Shown here: piece by piece, positions 18,211 through 26,963 of the stretch
Numbering within the stretch: the stretch's first letter is position 1
Layout: the number at the start of each line of letters is the position of its first letter
IMG/VR virus record: IMGVR_UViG_3300033064_000522
Location: 1 to 44,190 of that record
DNA: 44,190 nt
Direction: 5' to 3' (one strand)
Source of the DNA: a virus
The notes under the pieces: generated by a model
Databases searched by the model: none
What the model saw: the letters and a program-made list of their open reading frames with translations, nothing else
What the model was told of the DNA's origin: nothing
Translations under genes and position numbers: made by a program

Positions 18211-18517
18211 AGAGCCATATATTTTGTTAACTCATTATCACAATTTATATAAAACAAAATATGGTAAGGCTCCTGTTATAAATAAGTTTAGAGAAAAATG
18301 GGGAATGCAGGACGTGATAGATAGCGTAGGGTTTGACAGAACAAAAAGTTTATTAGATTACTATTTTACAACTGGTAAAAACGGACACCCGTTACAGTTT
18401 TTCTATTATAATTTTGACAAGATAGATCAGGTTAATAAAGAAGCTGAAAAAGACAAAGAGAATAGAAAAAGATTAAGAGAAGCTACTAAAAAAATGGTGG
18501 AAGAAGGAGTAGAGTGA
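18197..18517 (+). CDS. Helicase-proximal protein, possible loader
   Basis: A 106-residue basic helical protein; its ATG overlaps the end of the previous gene. It has a compact N-terminal part (YGKAPVINKFREKWGMQDVI) and a long charged C-terminal helix (EAEKDKENRKRLREATKKMV). It ends inside the GTG start of the helicase gene (overlap 18514-18517), so the two proteins are translationally coupled. Small basic proteins at this place often load the replicative helicase or bind ssDNA, which is inference from position only. Confidence 0.55.
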   Translation: MSNSKEPYILLTHYHNLYKTKYGKAPVINKFREKWGMQDVIDSVGFDRTKSLLDYYFTTGKNGHPLQFFYYNFDKIDQVNKEAEKDKENRKRLREATKKMVEEGVE

Positions 18518-19752
18518 ATACAGAAGCAACCCTAATATCCGCTGTATGTAAAAACAAAGACATAAGCACCCTACTTGCAGATAACGTAGATGAACTATTT
18601 ACTTCTCATAGAGATATTTGGGAAGGCCTAAAGTCCTATTACTACAAGTTTAAAGCAGTGCCAGAGGTGGGAGTACTGCAAGATAAGTTTAAAGACTTTG
18701 AGCCAGACTCTAATATAAAAGCCGAAACAGGTTATTACTTAGATACACTAAAGAATGAATACCTGTCTGCTAGACTTAAAAGCATTATGCTTAAGGGCGG
18801 ATCTTTATTAAAAGAAGAGGCTGCCTCAAGAGTTCTTTCTCAAATGCAGATTCAATTAGCTGGTCTTTCTAAATTTACCAACAATGTTCGTGACTTAGAT
18901 GTTATAGATTTAGAATCAGCAGAGAGACACTTTCAGTCAGTAAAAGAACGCTCTGCGGTAATGGGAGGAAGTCCAGGAATATTAACTGGGTTTAAAGCAA
19001 TCGATGCTGCTTATCCTACGGGTATGGCACCAGGACATTTAATTGTTGCTATTGGTTGGCCAGGAAAAGGAAAGACATGGTTTACATCTTATTTAGCATG
19101 CAAGGCTTGGGAGCAAGGATTTAAACCAATGATCGTATCCCTTGAAATGTCTCCAGAAAATATGCGTGACCGTATTTATACAATGCTTGGCTCTGGTCTA
19201 TTCCGTGCCAGCGATCTATCTCGTGGAGATATAAACATAGATACTTTTAAATCATGGGGTAAAGAAAAGTTTGAAGGAAAGAACTCATTCGTACTTGTTT
19301 CAAACGAAGGAACCTCAGAAGTAACTCCTGCAACTATTCAGGGAAAGATAGATCAGCATAAGCCAGACTTAGTTATCCTTGACTATCACCAATTATTTAA
19401 TGATAATAAGCGAAGCAACTCTGAAGTAGAGCGTAACCGTAACATATCTCGTGAGTTTAAACTACTTGCAGTATCTAACAACATTCCAGTAATTGATATT
19501 ACTGCAGCAACTGCAGATGATATATCTGATCAGGATAATCCGCCAATGATGAGTCAAGTAGCTTGGTCAAAGGCAATTGAGTACGATGCTGATATGGCTA
19601 TGGCAGTTCACAGATATCCAGGAACTAACATGATTGAAATTGTAAGTAGAAAGAATAGACATGGACACGAGTTTGATTTCTACCTAGATTGGGATATCAA
19701 TAAAGGAATTATTAAAGAATTGTACGATTATGTACCAACACAGACAAATTAA
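18514..19752 (+). CDS. DnaB-type replicative DNA helicase
   Basis: A 412-residue protein starting at GTG 18514 with AAGAAGGAG upstream. The N-terminal part (about 1-130) is a DnaB-like helical domain. The RecA-fold motor carries Walker A GWPGKGKTW (about 180-188), EMSPENM (motif H1a), Walker B LVILDYHQLF (about 285-294) and a late SRKNRHG arginine-finger-type stretch near 375. It is somewhat shorter than bacterial DnaB (about 450-470). It unwinds the fork together with the primase encoded two genes later. Confidence 0.92.
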   Translation: MNTEATLISAVCKNKDISTLLADNVDELFTSHRDIWEGLKSYYYKFKAVPEVGVLQDKFKDFEPDSNIKAETGYYLDTLKNEYLSARLKSIMLKGGSLLKEEAASRVLSQMQIQLAGLSKFTNNVRDLDVIDLESAERHFQSVKERSAVMGGSPGILTGFKAIDAAYPTGMAPGHLIVAIGWPGKGKTWFTSYLACKAWEQGFKPMIVSLEMSPENMRDRIYTMLGSGLFRASDLSRGDINIDTFKSWGKEKFEGKNSFVLVSNEGTSEVTPATIQGKIDQHKPDLVILDYHQLFNDNKRSNSEVERNRNISREFKLLAVSNNIPVIDITAATADDISDQDNPPMMSQVAWSKAIEYDADMAMAVHRYPGTNMIEIVSRKNRHGHEFDFYLDWDINKGIIKELYDYVPTQTN

Positions 19753-20035
19753 AAAGTTTCAAATATCTGTTAATTTTTTAGATGACTCAGATATGATTAG
19801 GATAAGGAATCAGTACGAAAATTTATTAGTTGGCAAAATGAAAGAGCAGGGCTACGTTAGAGTGCTTGACATAGACACTGCATTTTCTGTAGAATTTACT
19901 GGCGAGACCTGGCAGTTTCTTATGACTATTCAGGGCATATATGTAGGAAGGAGGAAAGCATGGCAATCAGAGGGAGTTACACAGGGAAAGTTAATTCCAC
20001 GCAATACACCCAAGGTCACATCAAGTCGGTCTTAA
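19730..20035 (+). CDS. Conserved-looking protein between helicase and primase
   Basis: A 101-residue frame starting inside the end of the helicase gene (ATG 19730) and overlapping the primase start by 76 bases. The core VRVLDIDTAFSVEF...WQFLMTIQGIYVGRRKAWQSEG looks like real protein, with alternating strands and a conserved-type GxYVGRRKAW end. The last 20 residues (KLIPRNTPKVTSSRS) are out-of-frame reading of the primase N-terminus and may be dispensable. The function is unknown. Confidence 0.6.
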   Translation: MYQHRQIKKFQISVNFLDDSDMIRIRNQYENLLVGKMKEQGYVRVLDIDTAFSVEFTGETWQFLMTIQGIYVGRRKAWQSEGVTQGKLIPRNTPKVTSSRS

Positions 20036-20958
20036 AAGAGATAGGCTTAGATATATCTGGAGAAACGTCTAATGACTTTTTATGCTATTGCCCCTTTCAT
20101 TCCAATAGACATACTTCAAGCTTTAGCGTAAGCAAAGAGTACGGCGCATTCATATGCTTTAATCCTGCATGTGGAGAGTCAGGAACATTAATAGAGTTAA
20201 TAAAAAGAGTTTTAAACAAAAATGACTTTCAGGCTATGAGGCTTGTGTTCTCTAAACAAGAAGAGGCTCTGGATAACTTTGAAGAAATTATGGCGGAGAT
20301 GTTTAAAGATAAGCCAGACTTTGTTGAGTTCCCACAATCTAAAATAAATGAATTATCTACTAGCCTTACATTAAACAAGGTGGCAAGAGATTACTTTGTG
20401 TCTCGTGGTATTAATGAATTATCAATGTCTCATTTCGAACTTGGGTATTCAGAAAATCAGAACATGGTTACTGTACCAGTTCACACGCTAGACGGATTAC
20501 CAATTGGTTTAGTTGGTAGATCTATAGAGGGAAAGTCTTTTAAGAATAGTACAAACCTGCCTAAGAGCAAAACGCTATTTAATATTCACCGTGCTAAAAA
20601 AATAGGAGACCATGTAATAATTGTAGAGTCAAGCTTTGATGCAATCCGCGTTCATCAGGCTGGCTTCCCAAACGTAGTGGCTACCCTAGGCGGATTCTTG
20701 TCTACCGATCAGCACAATTTGCTGAACAGACATTTTAATAAAATAACTATTATGACGGATAATGACCTAGCTGGAAGAGAGCTTGGTTCGGGAATAGCCT
20801 ACAAGTTAAAGAATAAAGACATCTTGTGGAGTTCTTTTGAATATGGTAAGATATATCCTCATGATGCAAAAGATGCAGGCGACATGACTGATGAAGAAAT
20901 TAAAACCTGTGTTAAAAATTCTGTATCCAATATAGAATACAGATCTTGGAACTCGTGA
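19960..20958 (+). CDS. DNA primase (CHC2 zinc finger plus Toprim)
   Basis: A 332-residue protein with a very strong RBS (GGAAGGAGG) before ATG 19960. The zinc module is C44-P-F-H47 ... C66-x4-C71. The Toprim fold follows: VIIVESSFDAI with the catalytic Glu near 222, and MTDNDLAG with the paired Asp near 266-268. The family makes RNA primers at the fork and works with the DnaB-like helicase. It is much shorter than DnaG (about 580) and lacks the C-terminal helicase-binding domain, so a short phage-type primase is the best description. Confidence 0.9.
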   Translation: MAIRGSYTGKVNSTQYTQGHIKSVLKEIGLDISGETSNDFLCYCPFHSNRHTSSFSVSKEYGAFICFNPACGESGTLIELIKRVLNKNDFQAMRLVFSKQEEALDNFEEIMAEMFKDKPDFVEFPQSKINELSTSLTLNKVARDYFVSRGINELSMSHFELGYSENQNMVTVPVHTLDGLPIGLVGRSIEGKSFKNSTNLPKSKTLFNIHRAKKIGDHVIIVESSFDAIRVHQAGFPNVVATLGGFLSTDQHNLLNRHFNKITIMTDNDLAGRELGSGIAYKLKNKDILWSSFEYGKIYPHDAKDAGDMTDEEIKTCVKNSVSNIEYRSWNS

Positions 20959-20990
20959 TATGATAAAACTACAGATGGATTTATACCATC
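20956..20990 (+). promoter_or_regulatory. Possible promoter and leader hairpin before SSB-like gene
   Basis: TGATATGAT (20956-20964) is an extended -10-like element without a good -35. GATGG (20974-20978) and CCATC (20986-20990) form a 5-bp stem in the leader, then AAAGGAG precedes the ATG at 21013. The evidence is weak. Confidence 0.3.
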
Positions 20991-21012
20991 AACTACAAAG
21001 GAGAATATATAA

Positions 21013-21684
21013 ATGAGTATAGTAAAGGGTCTAAAGGACCTAAACAAGGCACTAGATAAACCTACCTACAGTGGTGGGGATGAAAACAAAGGTCGCTGGC
21101 TTAAAATTGAAGACGGCGAAAGCGTAAAGATTAGATTCCTTCAAGAGTTGGATGCAGACTCACCAAACTACAATGATAAACTTGGTTGCGGATTTATCGC
21201 CCTAGAACATACAAATCCAAAAGATTACCGTCGTAAAGCTTTGGACACAATGGAATCTGATGGCCGTGACTGGGCAAACGAACAACATCGTAAAGATCCA
21301 AAGGCTGGCTGGAAAGCAAGAACACGTTTATACATTAACGTATTGGTTGACGATGGCAAAGAGGAGCCATATGTTGCAATTCTTTCACAAGGAACTAGCG
21401 GTAAAACAATTACTCCTACATTAATTGAATACGCTGGAGAGATGGGAAGCATCTCAAATCTTATGTGGCGTATTAAGCGTAACGGAACAAAGACAGACAC
21501 AAGCTACACAATTATTCCTTTAGCTAAGGATGAAACACCGTTTGATTTTTCTAGCCTAGAGTTGCATGACTTAGAAAAAACTGCGGTTAGACACGTACCA
21601 TATGCAGAGCAAGAAGCTTTTTACATGGGCGAAAATGTTGAAAAAGAATCAGTATCTGCTGCTAGTAGCAGCGTAGACTGGTAA
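21013..21684 (+). CDS. Probable single-stranded DNA-binding protein
   Basis: A 223-residue protein with RBS AAAGGAG. It has an OB-fold-like pattern (ESVKIRFLQELD, TRLYINVLVDDG, EPYVAILSQGTSGKTITPTL, WRIKRNGTKTDTSYTIIPLA) and an acidic, Ser-rich tail ending in DW, as in SSB-type proteins whose tails recruit partners. The position between primase and polymerase, and a strong terminator directly behind it that allows high expression, support the call. The family is recognised by resemblance to phage gp32-like proteins; a generic replication protein remains possible. Confidence 0.65.
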   Translation: MSIVKGLKDLNKALDKPTYSGGDENKGRWLKIEDGESVKIRFLQELDADSPNYNDKLGCGFIALEHTNPKDYRRKALDTMESDGRDWANEQHRKDPKAGWKARTRLYINVLVDDGKEEPYVAILSQGTSGKTITPTLIEYAGEMGSISNLMWRIKRNGTKTDTSYTIIPLAKDETPFDFSSLELHDLEKTAVRHVPYAEQEAFYMGENVEKESVSAASSSVDW

Positions 21685-21694
21685 TATTAAATTC

Positions 21695-21728
21695 ACAGGG
21701 GCAGTCTTGACTGCCCCTGTATTATTTA
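21695..21728 (+). terminator. Strong intrinsic terminator overlapping the next promoter
   Basis: ACAGGGGCAG (21695-21704) pairs perfectly with CTGCCCCTGT (21711-21720) around the loop TCTTGA, followed by ATTATTT. It ends the transcript of the SSB-like gene. The -35 of the next promoter (TTGACT, 21707-21712) lies in the loop and the first bases of the 3' arm. Confidence 0.9.
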
Positions 21729-21735
21729 GTAAAAT
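21707..21735 (+). promoter_or_regulatory. Leaderless promoter of the polymerase unit
   Basis: TTGACT (21707-21712), a 17-base spacer and TAAAAT (21730-21735). Exactly six bases then lead to the ATG at 21742, so the transcript should start on the start codon. Confidence 0.8.
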
Positions 21736-21741
21736 TTAACT

Positions 21742-21948
21742 ATGACTACATATGATATACCAGATCCATTTCAAACATTTGTGTCTAATAAGTATAAGAA
21801 TTATGTAGGAGCAGTATACGACTTTTTTGCCAGAGAGTGGCACATGAAATGCGGATGCTGCAAGATTGATATATACGCACCAACAAAAAAGATATTAACC
21901 AAGATTCGGTTATATCATACTAGAAACGAATGTCAAGGCGGATACTAA
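21742..21948 (+). CDS. Small Cys-containing protein before DNA polymerase
   Basis: A 68-residue protein whose ATG is at the predicted transcription start, with no SD. CGCC (residues 38-41) and a later Cys near the C-terminus (NECQGG) could bind a metal. The N-terminal half is aromatic (FQTFVSNKYKNYVGAVYDFF). It is coupled to the polymerase gene by a TAATG overlap. The function is unknown. Confidence 0.6.
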   Translation: MTTYDIPDPFQTFVSNKYKNYVGAVYDFFAREWHMKCGCCKIDIYAPTKKILTKIRLYHTRNECQGGY

Positions 21949-24900
21949 TGAACTTTACACACCTGCACGTTCATTCATACTATTCATTAATGGATGGTCT
22001 TAATTCTCCTGCCGATCTAGTAAGGGCAGCAAAAGACGCAGGTCAAACATCTTTAGCAATTACAGATCACGGCACCCTGTCCTCACATAGAGAAATGCAG
22101 ATAGCCTGTAAAGAACAAGGCATAAAGCCTATACTTGGAGTAGAAGCCTACTTATCTCCAACAGATAGATTTGATAGATCTTCCTCAACCGATAAAAGCA
22201 TACAAGCATACAATCACATAATCCTACTTGCCAAAAATAAAAAGGGATTAGAGAACATTAATATGCTGCAGGAGCTTGCCTGGAATGAAGGGTTCTACCA
22301 TAAACCAAGAATTGATAGAGAAATATTGTTTTTATACAAAGAAGGAATAATTGTTTTGTCTGGTTGTATGAACGGAATTATGGCAAAATGTATCGCAAGG
22401 GGTAGCATGGATGAAGCAAGGCTGCTACTAAAAGAATTTAAAGCACAGTTTAAAGAAGATTTCTATGTAGAAATTCAGGCGCATAATGATAAGGAAGTTA
22501 ATGACGGGTTAATAAAACTGTCAGATGAATTAGGAATTAAAATGGTTGCAACTAGCGATGCTCATTATGCCAAGGAGGAGGACAGAGTATTAGAAGAAGC
22601 AATGCTCATCCTATCCACTTCACCAAAATCAGACAAAGAAGCAAGCTTTGAAATGTCTCGTGAGATAAAAGACATGATGGAAAGATTTAATTACCTGTAT
22701 CCAGAAAGAAAGATATCCTTTCAAAACTATAATCTATTTATTCAGTCTCGCCAACAGATCGAAGAAGACTTTAATAAGATTGGTATCGTTAGAAAAGATA
22801 TATATGAGAATACATTAGAGATATCCAATAAAGTCCTAGAATACGATTTTAAGAGGGGGCTAGACCTTCTGCCAGTCCCTAAGACCAACGCAGACCAGCA
22901 ACTCTCCCAGATGGCCTTTGACGGCCTAGAAAGGCTACGCCTTAGAGAGAACTGGCTAGGAAATGACGTATATGATCAAAGACTTATTGAAGAGCTAGAG
23001 ATAATTAAATCTAAGAACTTCGCTTCGTATTTCTTAGTTGTAGCAGATATGGTTAATTGGGCAAAAGAAAATAATATTATGGTGGGTCCAGGTCGTGGCT
23101 CTGCCGCTGGTTCGTTAGTCTGCTATGCGCTTGGTATCACAGATGTAGATCCAATTGAATATGACTTGTTATTCTTTAGATTTATTAACGAAGAGAGAAA
23201 CGACTTTCCAGATATAGACACAGATTTTGAAGACGGCAGAAGAAAAGAAGTTAAGGACTACCTTAAAAATAAATTTAAATATGTTGCTTCTATCTCTACA
23301 TTTACTTATTTTAAAGATAAAGGTGTTATCAGAGATGCTGCTCGTGTATTTATGGTTCCACTTTCAGATGTTAATCGTGCCATGAAGTCTATAGATACTT
23401 TTGAAGAGTTTGTAGATTCTCCTAACACAAAAGAGTTTAGAATGAAATATCCAGAAGTGGTCTGGCTTGCAGAAAAGTTGCGTGGAAAGATTAGATCTGT
23501 GGGAGTTCATGCTGCAGGAGTAGTTGTTGCAAAAGATGATCTTAGGAACTATGCTCCAGTTGAATCTAGAGCTGATGCAGATGATGATGTTTCTGGAAGA
23601 ATTCCTGTTGTTGCATACGACATGGATACGGTTGCAGATATAGGCCTTATCAAACTAGATGCACTAGGACTTAAGACCTTATCTGTAATATCCGATACAT
23701 TAAAGACTATTAAAAAACAATCTGGAAAAGAAATTCATCTTTCTTCTTTAGAATTCAATGATGCAAATGTTTATAAAATTTTAAGCGATGGATATACCAA
23801 GGGAGTGTTTCAGGCCGAAGCAACCCCCTATACAAATTTACTTATGAAAATGGGTGTGAACAAGTTTGAGGATCTTGCCGCATCTAACGCTCTTGTAAGA
23901 CCAGGAGCCATGAATACAGTGGGATCTTCTTATATTAAGAGAAAAAATGGCGAAGAGGCAGTCAAATACATTCATCCAATTATGCAACCTTTTACCGAGA
24001 ATACATACGGTGTTATTATATATCAAGAGCAGGTTATGCAAGCCTGCGTACACTTAGGTGGTATGACTTGGTCAGAGGCTGATAAGGTCCGCAAGATTAT
24101 TGGAAAGAAAAAAGATGCAACAGAGTTCAACCAGTTCAAGGATAAATTTATTGACGGGGCTTCAAAACACATTTCTAAAAAACAAGCCGAGACCCTTTGG
24201 CAAACTTTTGAAGCTCACGCAGGTTATTCTTTTAATCGTTCTCACGCTGTTGCTTATTCTATGCTTAGCTATTATACTGCCTGGCTTAAGACTTATCACC
24301 CTCTTGAATTCATGTTTTCAATTCTTAAAAACGAAAAAGATAAAAATGCTAGGACCGAATATTTAATTGAAGCTAAAAGACTTGGCGTTAAAGTTTTACT
24401 TCCTCACATTAACGAATCAGATGTTTATTTTTCTTTGCAAGGTGGCGGTGTAAGATTCGGGCTTGCAGAAATAAAGTTTATATCAGACGGTATAGCAAAC
24501 AAAATTATTGAAAAGAGACCATATGCCACTTATTCCGATTTCATACAAAAAGCCTCTGCGAAAGGTAGCGGGATTAATAGTAGGGCTGTATCTGCTCTTA
24601 ATGCTATTGGTGGTGCTGCTTTTGAGGACAATGTCAGAGGCGGTAAGGAAAAAGAATCGTACTACGAGTACTTAGGAATTCCAACATTTAATTTAGACTT
24701 ACCTCCAAGAATTAAAGCGCAGGCTAGACCCATACAAGACTTTGATGATCTAGGATCTTTTGTTATGTTTGGAATGGTTAAGTCTATTAAAAGAGGAACT
24801 GGCTGGGCAAGAGTAGAGATAGTAGATGAAACTGGATCCGTTGGCCTGTTTCACAATGAGCAAACTCAAATTGAAACAAATCAGATGTACTTCATTCTTG

Positions 24901-25226
24901 TGGGAGATAACAGAATAGCTAAATACATTAACGTAAAAGATGTGGACCCAAACAGCACAGATATCTTTGTAGATTATTTATACAGAAAAGAATACGATAT
25001 GGAAGAAGATGAATTTTTAGTTATCAACTTTACTCCTTATAGAACAAAAGCTGGAAAGACTATGGCCCACATAGTATTTTCTGATAAGAATAAAGTTTTA
25101 ACTAGAGCAATTGTTTTCCCAACAATGTACGGCAAGGCGGTAGGAAAAATGCGTGAAGGAATGACTTGTAAAATGGTTCTGTCTAAACTGGATGACGGAA
25201 CGCTTATGGTTAAGGAGATAAAATGA
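21948..25226 (+). CDS. dnaE: DNA polymerase III alpha subunit
   Basis: A 1092-residue protein. Start at ATG 21948 (MNFTHLHVHSYYSLMDG) because AAGGCGG precedes it; the in-frame ATG at 21930 would add six residues encoded by that RBS. An N-terminal PHP domain has HLHVHS, ITDHG and ATSDAH. The C-family palm carries GPGRGSAAGSL and PDIDTDFEDG (catalytic Asp near 421 and 423), with a third acid in the IKLDALGLKTL region. SHAVAYSMLSYYTAWL is typical of DnaE. The C-terminal OB fold is FVMFGMVKSIKRG. It is a near full-length replicative polymerase (bacterial DnaE about 1150). No separate proofreading subunit is visible; the PHP domain may supply it. Confidence 0.96.
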   Translation: MNFTHLHVHSYYSLMDGLNSPADLVRAAKDAGQTSLAITDHGTLSSHREMQIACKEQGIKPILGVEAYLSPTDRFDRSSSTDKSIQAYNHIILLAKNKKGLENINMLQELAWNEGFYHKPRIDREILFLYKEGIIVLSGCMNGIMAKCIARGSMDEARLLLKEFKAQFKEDFYVEIQAHNDKEVNDGLIKLSDELGIKMVATSDAHYAKEEDRVLEEAMLILSTSPKSDKEASFEMSREIKDMMERFNYLYPERKISFQNYNLFIQSRQQIEEDFNKIGIVRKDIYENTLEISNKVLEYDFKRGLDLLPVPKTNADQQLSQMAFDGLERLRLRENWLGNDVYDQRLIEELEIIKSKNFASYFLVVADMVNWAKENNIMVGPGRGSAAGSLVCYALGITDVDPIEYDLLFFRFINEERNDFPDIDTDFEDGRRKEVKDYLKNKFKYVASISTFTYFKDKGVIRDAARVFMVPLSDVNRAMKSIDTFEEFVDSPNTKEFRMKYPEVVWLAEKLRGKIRSVGVHAAGVVVAKDDLRNYAPVESRADADDDVSGRIPVVAYDMDTVADIGLIKLDALGLKTLSVISDTLKTIKKQSGKEIHLSSLEFNDANVYKILSDGYTKGVFQAEATPYTNLLMKMGVNKFEDLAASNALVRPGAMNTVGSSYIKRKNGEEAVKYIHPIMQPFTENTYGVIIYQEQVMQACVHLGGMTWSEADKVRKIIGKKKDATEFNQFKDKFIDGASKHISKKQAETLWQTFEAHAGYSFNRSHAVAYSMLSYYTAWLKTYHPLEFMFSILKNEKDKNARTEYLIEAKRLGVKVLLPHINESDVYFSLQGGGVRFGLAEIKFISDGIANKIIEKRPYATYSDFIQKASAKGSGINSRAVSALNAIGGAAFEDNVRGGKEKESYYEYLGIPTFNLDLPPRIKAQARPIQDFDDLGSFVMFGMVKSIKRGTGWARVEIVDETGSVGLFHNEQTQIETNQMYFILVGDNRIAKYINVKDVDPNSTDIFVDYLYRKEYDMEEDEFLVINFTPYRTKAGKTMAHIVFSDKNKVLTRAIVFPTMYGKAVGKMREGMTCKMVLSKLDDGTLMVKEIK

Positions 25227-25417
25227 CAGACGATATACAGGGGCTAGTTACTTCAATTAGCTTAAATCAAGTTTTAGTAGCTATATTAGAAGAGCATACT
25301 AAATTAACTGTTCCAACTTCAAAGTTTTTAGAGGCATCTTCTGAAGAAAAAGAGCTTGTTATTGACTATGACGAAAATAATTTGACATTTACCTTTAGCT
25401 TAAGGCTTAAAGACTAA
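25223..25417 (+). CDS. Small acidic protein after DnaE
   Basis: A 64-residue protein, ATG overlapping the polymerase stop (ATGA), with AAGGAG upstream. It is acidic with an N-terminal helix (GLVTSISLNQVLVAILEEHT) and a C-terminal beta hairpin (KELVIDYDENNLTFTFSLRL). Translational coupling to DnaE suggests a polymerase or fork accessory, but nothing in the sequence proves it. Confidence 0.6.
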   Translation: MTDDIQGLVTSISLNQVLVAILEEHTKLTVPTSKFLEASSEEKELVIDYDENNLTFTFSLRLKD

Positions 25418-25419
25418 TG

Positions 25420-25448
25420 AAGACAGGCTCTATTTTTAATGGTATAAT
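25420..25448 (+). promoter_or_regulatory. recA promoter with extended -10
   Basis: AAGACA (25420-25425), a 17-base spacer and TGGTATAAT (25440-25448). The predicted start near 25455 leaves a purine-rich leader of about 18 bases without a strong SD. The bases 25438-25455 are identical to 11461-11478. Confidence 0.7.
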
Positions 25449-25472
25449 AATAAAAAGAGAAAAGATAACTAA

Positions 25473-26477
25473 ATGACAATTGTATTAAATGATATATTAG
25501 CAAAACTGGATCCAAAAACTAGGGCAAGAGTTCGATCTGCTCAGGATGTTGAGATTCATAAACAGCCTACTCCAAGCATTGGATTAAACATGGCTCTTCG
25601 TGGGGGACTTCCCTATGGAAGACAGGTGCTTGTATGGGGAAATAAATCTTCTGGTAAATCTTCCTTTTGCTTGCAGATTATAGCCCTAGCCCAAAAAGAA
25701 GGAAAGAGTTGTGCATGGATTGATGCGGAAGCATCTTATGATCCTAAATGGGCAGAAGAGTTGGGAGTAGATTCTTCTAAACTAATTTACTCAACCGCAA
25801 AAACTGTAAACGATATGGTAGATGTTGCTACAAAATTAATGGACGCAGAAGTAGATTTAATTGTTGTGGATTCAATATCAGCTTTACTACCTGCAATCTA
25901 TTTTGAAAAAGATGGAAATGAAATGAAAGATTTACAAGACACTAAACAGATAGGCGCTGAAGCAAAGGATATGACCCACGCAGTCAAAATGTTAAACTAT
26001 GCAAACAAAAACACATTACTTATTCTCATCTCACAACAACGAAATCAATTTGGATCTATGCATGCTAGCCACATCCCCACGGGCGGAATGGCAGTTAAAT
26101 TTTTTAGCAGCACGGTCATTAAACTCTGGTCTTCTGAAGCTGAGGCTAATGCTATTAAGGCTGGTATTAAAGTTGGCGACAAGATTATTGAGCAAAGGGT
26201 CGGCAGACCAGTTAATTGGATTGTTGATTACAGCAAAGTCTCACCCCCAAATTTATCGGGACAGTATGACTTTTACTACCAAGGGGAATCTATTGGTGTA
26301 GATAGAGTAGGAGAAACTCTAGACGTTGCAGAGATGTGCGGCATTATTGAAAAAGGCGGAGCTTGGTATACCGTAAACGAAGAAAGATTCCAAGGCAGAG
26401 CAAAGGCAGTTCAATATCTACGTGATAACCCAAAGGTTATGGAAAAGCTTATAAAGGAAATTAATGCCAAGTCTTGA
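25473..26477 (+). CDS. recA: RecA recombinase
   Basis: A 334-residue protein. Walker A GNKSSGKSS (56-64), Walker B LIVVDSISALLP (about 130-142) and an ILISQQRNQFGSMHA loop-L1/L2-type region, with VGDKIIEQRVGRPVNWIVDY in the core. It lacks most of the acidic C-terminal tail of bacterial RecA (about 350). It catalyses strand exchange in recombination-dependent repair or replication and probably works with the PD-(D/E)XK, Cas4-like and RuvC-like nucleases that follow. It has its own promoter. Confidence 0.92.
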   Translation: MTIVLNDILAKLDPKTRARVRSAQDVEIHKQPTPSIGLNMALRGGLPYGRQVLVWGNKSSGKSSFCLQIIALAQKEGKSCAWIDAEASYDPKWAEELGVDSSKLIYSTAKTVNDMVDVATKLMDAEVDLIVVDSISALLPAIYFEKDGNEMKDLQDTKQIGAEAKDMTHAVKMLNYANKNTLLILISQQRNQFGSMHASHIPTGGMAVKFFSSTVIKLWSSEAEANAIKAGIKVGDKIIEQRVGRPVNWIVDYSKVSPPNLSGQYDFYYQGESIGVDRVGETLDVAEMCGIIEKGGAWYTVNEERFQGRAKAVQYLRDNPKVMEKLIKEINAKS

Positions 26478-26652
26478 TGAATTTATAAATAAACCAGAGA
26501 AAGTTTACAAAGCAGAACTAGAAAGAATTGGTGGAGCAAAGCCGTGCTCAAAATGTGATAAAGATTCTGTTGAATACTTTTGGAATGCAGTAGAAACTAC
26601 TATGTCATGGGAGTGTCCAGACGGACATAAGAATACGTTTGTGATTAAGTAA
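26464..26652 (+). CDS. Small zinc-binding protein, 62 aa
   Basis: Starts inside the last codons of recA (ATG 26464). C28-x2-C31 and C50-PDGH (C50/H54) look like a zinc ribbon (PCSKCDKDSV, SWECPDGHKNTF). It ends in TAATG with the next gene. The role is unknown; the location suggests a recombination accessory. Confidence 0.65.
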   Translation: MPSLDEFINKPEKVYKAELERIGGAKPCSKCDKDSVEYFWNAVETTMSWECPDGHKNTFVIK

Positions 26653-26963
26653 TGTCAGAAAAATCAGAAGTAAAACGTGACGGGGCAAAGGCTCAAAAAA
26701 ACAGCGGTCGAGGAGACTACCAAAAGGGCGATGCTAAATGGAACAAGTTCCTTGTAGATTACAAAGAAGCCTCTTCCTCGTTTACTTTAAATAAAACCGT
26801 ATGGTCAAAAATATGTACAGATACATTTAAGGTAAGCAGAGATATGCACCCAGCTTTAAAGATTATTATAGGAACTGATTCCAAGGTCCGTCTTGGAATT
26901 ATCGAGTGGTCAGTTTTAGAAGAACTGATCGTATCTTGGGAGAAAAATAATGGGATCAAATAA
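26652..26963 (+). CDS. PD-(D/E)XK nuclease, resolvase-like
   Basis: A 103-residue protein. The N-terminal segment GAKAQKNSGRGDYQKGD and the core FLVDYKEASSSFTLNKTVW, with D36-Y-K38 and E39, then WSKICTDTF and PALKIIIG, match the small phage resolvase/endonuclease type of the restriction-endonuclease fold. D27 and D36/K38 are the likely metal and catalytic residues. Members cut branched DNA at Holliday junctions or forks. Its place after RecA and before the Cas4-like exonuclease supports this. Confidence 0.65.
   Translation: MSEKSEVKRDGAKAQKNSGRGDYQKGDAKWNKFLVDYKEASSSFTLNKTVWSKICTDTFKVSRDMHPALKIIIGTDSKVRLGIIEWSVLEELIVSWEKNNGIK

Noticed and set aside
24100-24366. Plus-strand frame inside the polymerase gene
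   Set aside because: It is an out-of-frame shadow of conserved DnaE sequence. The same applies to the frame at 25999-26301 inside recA.
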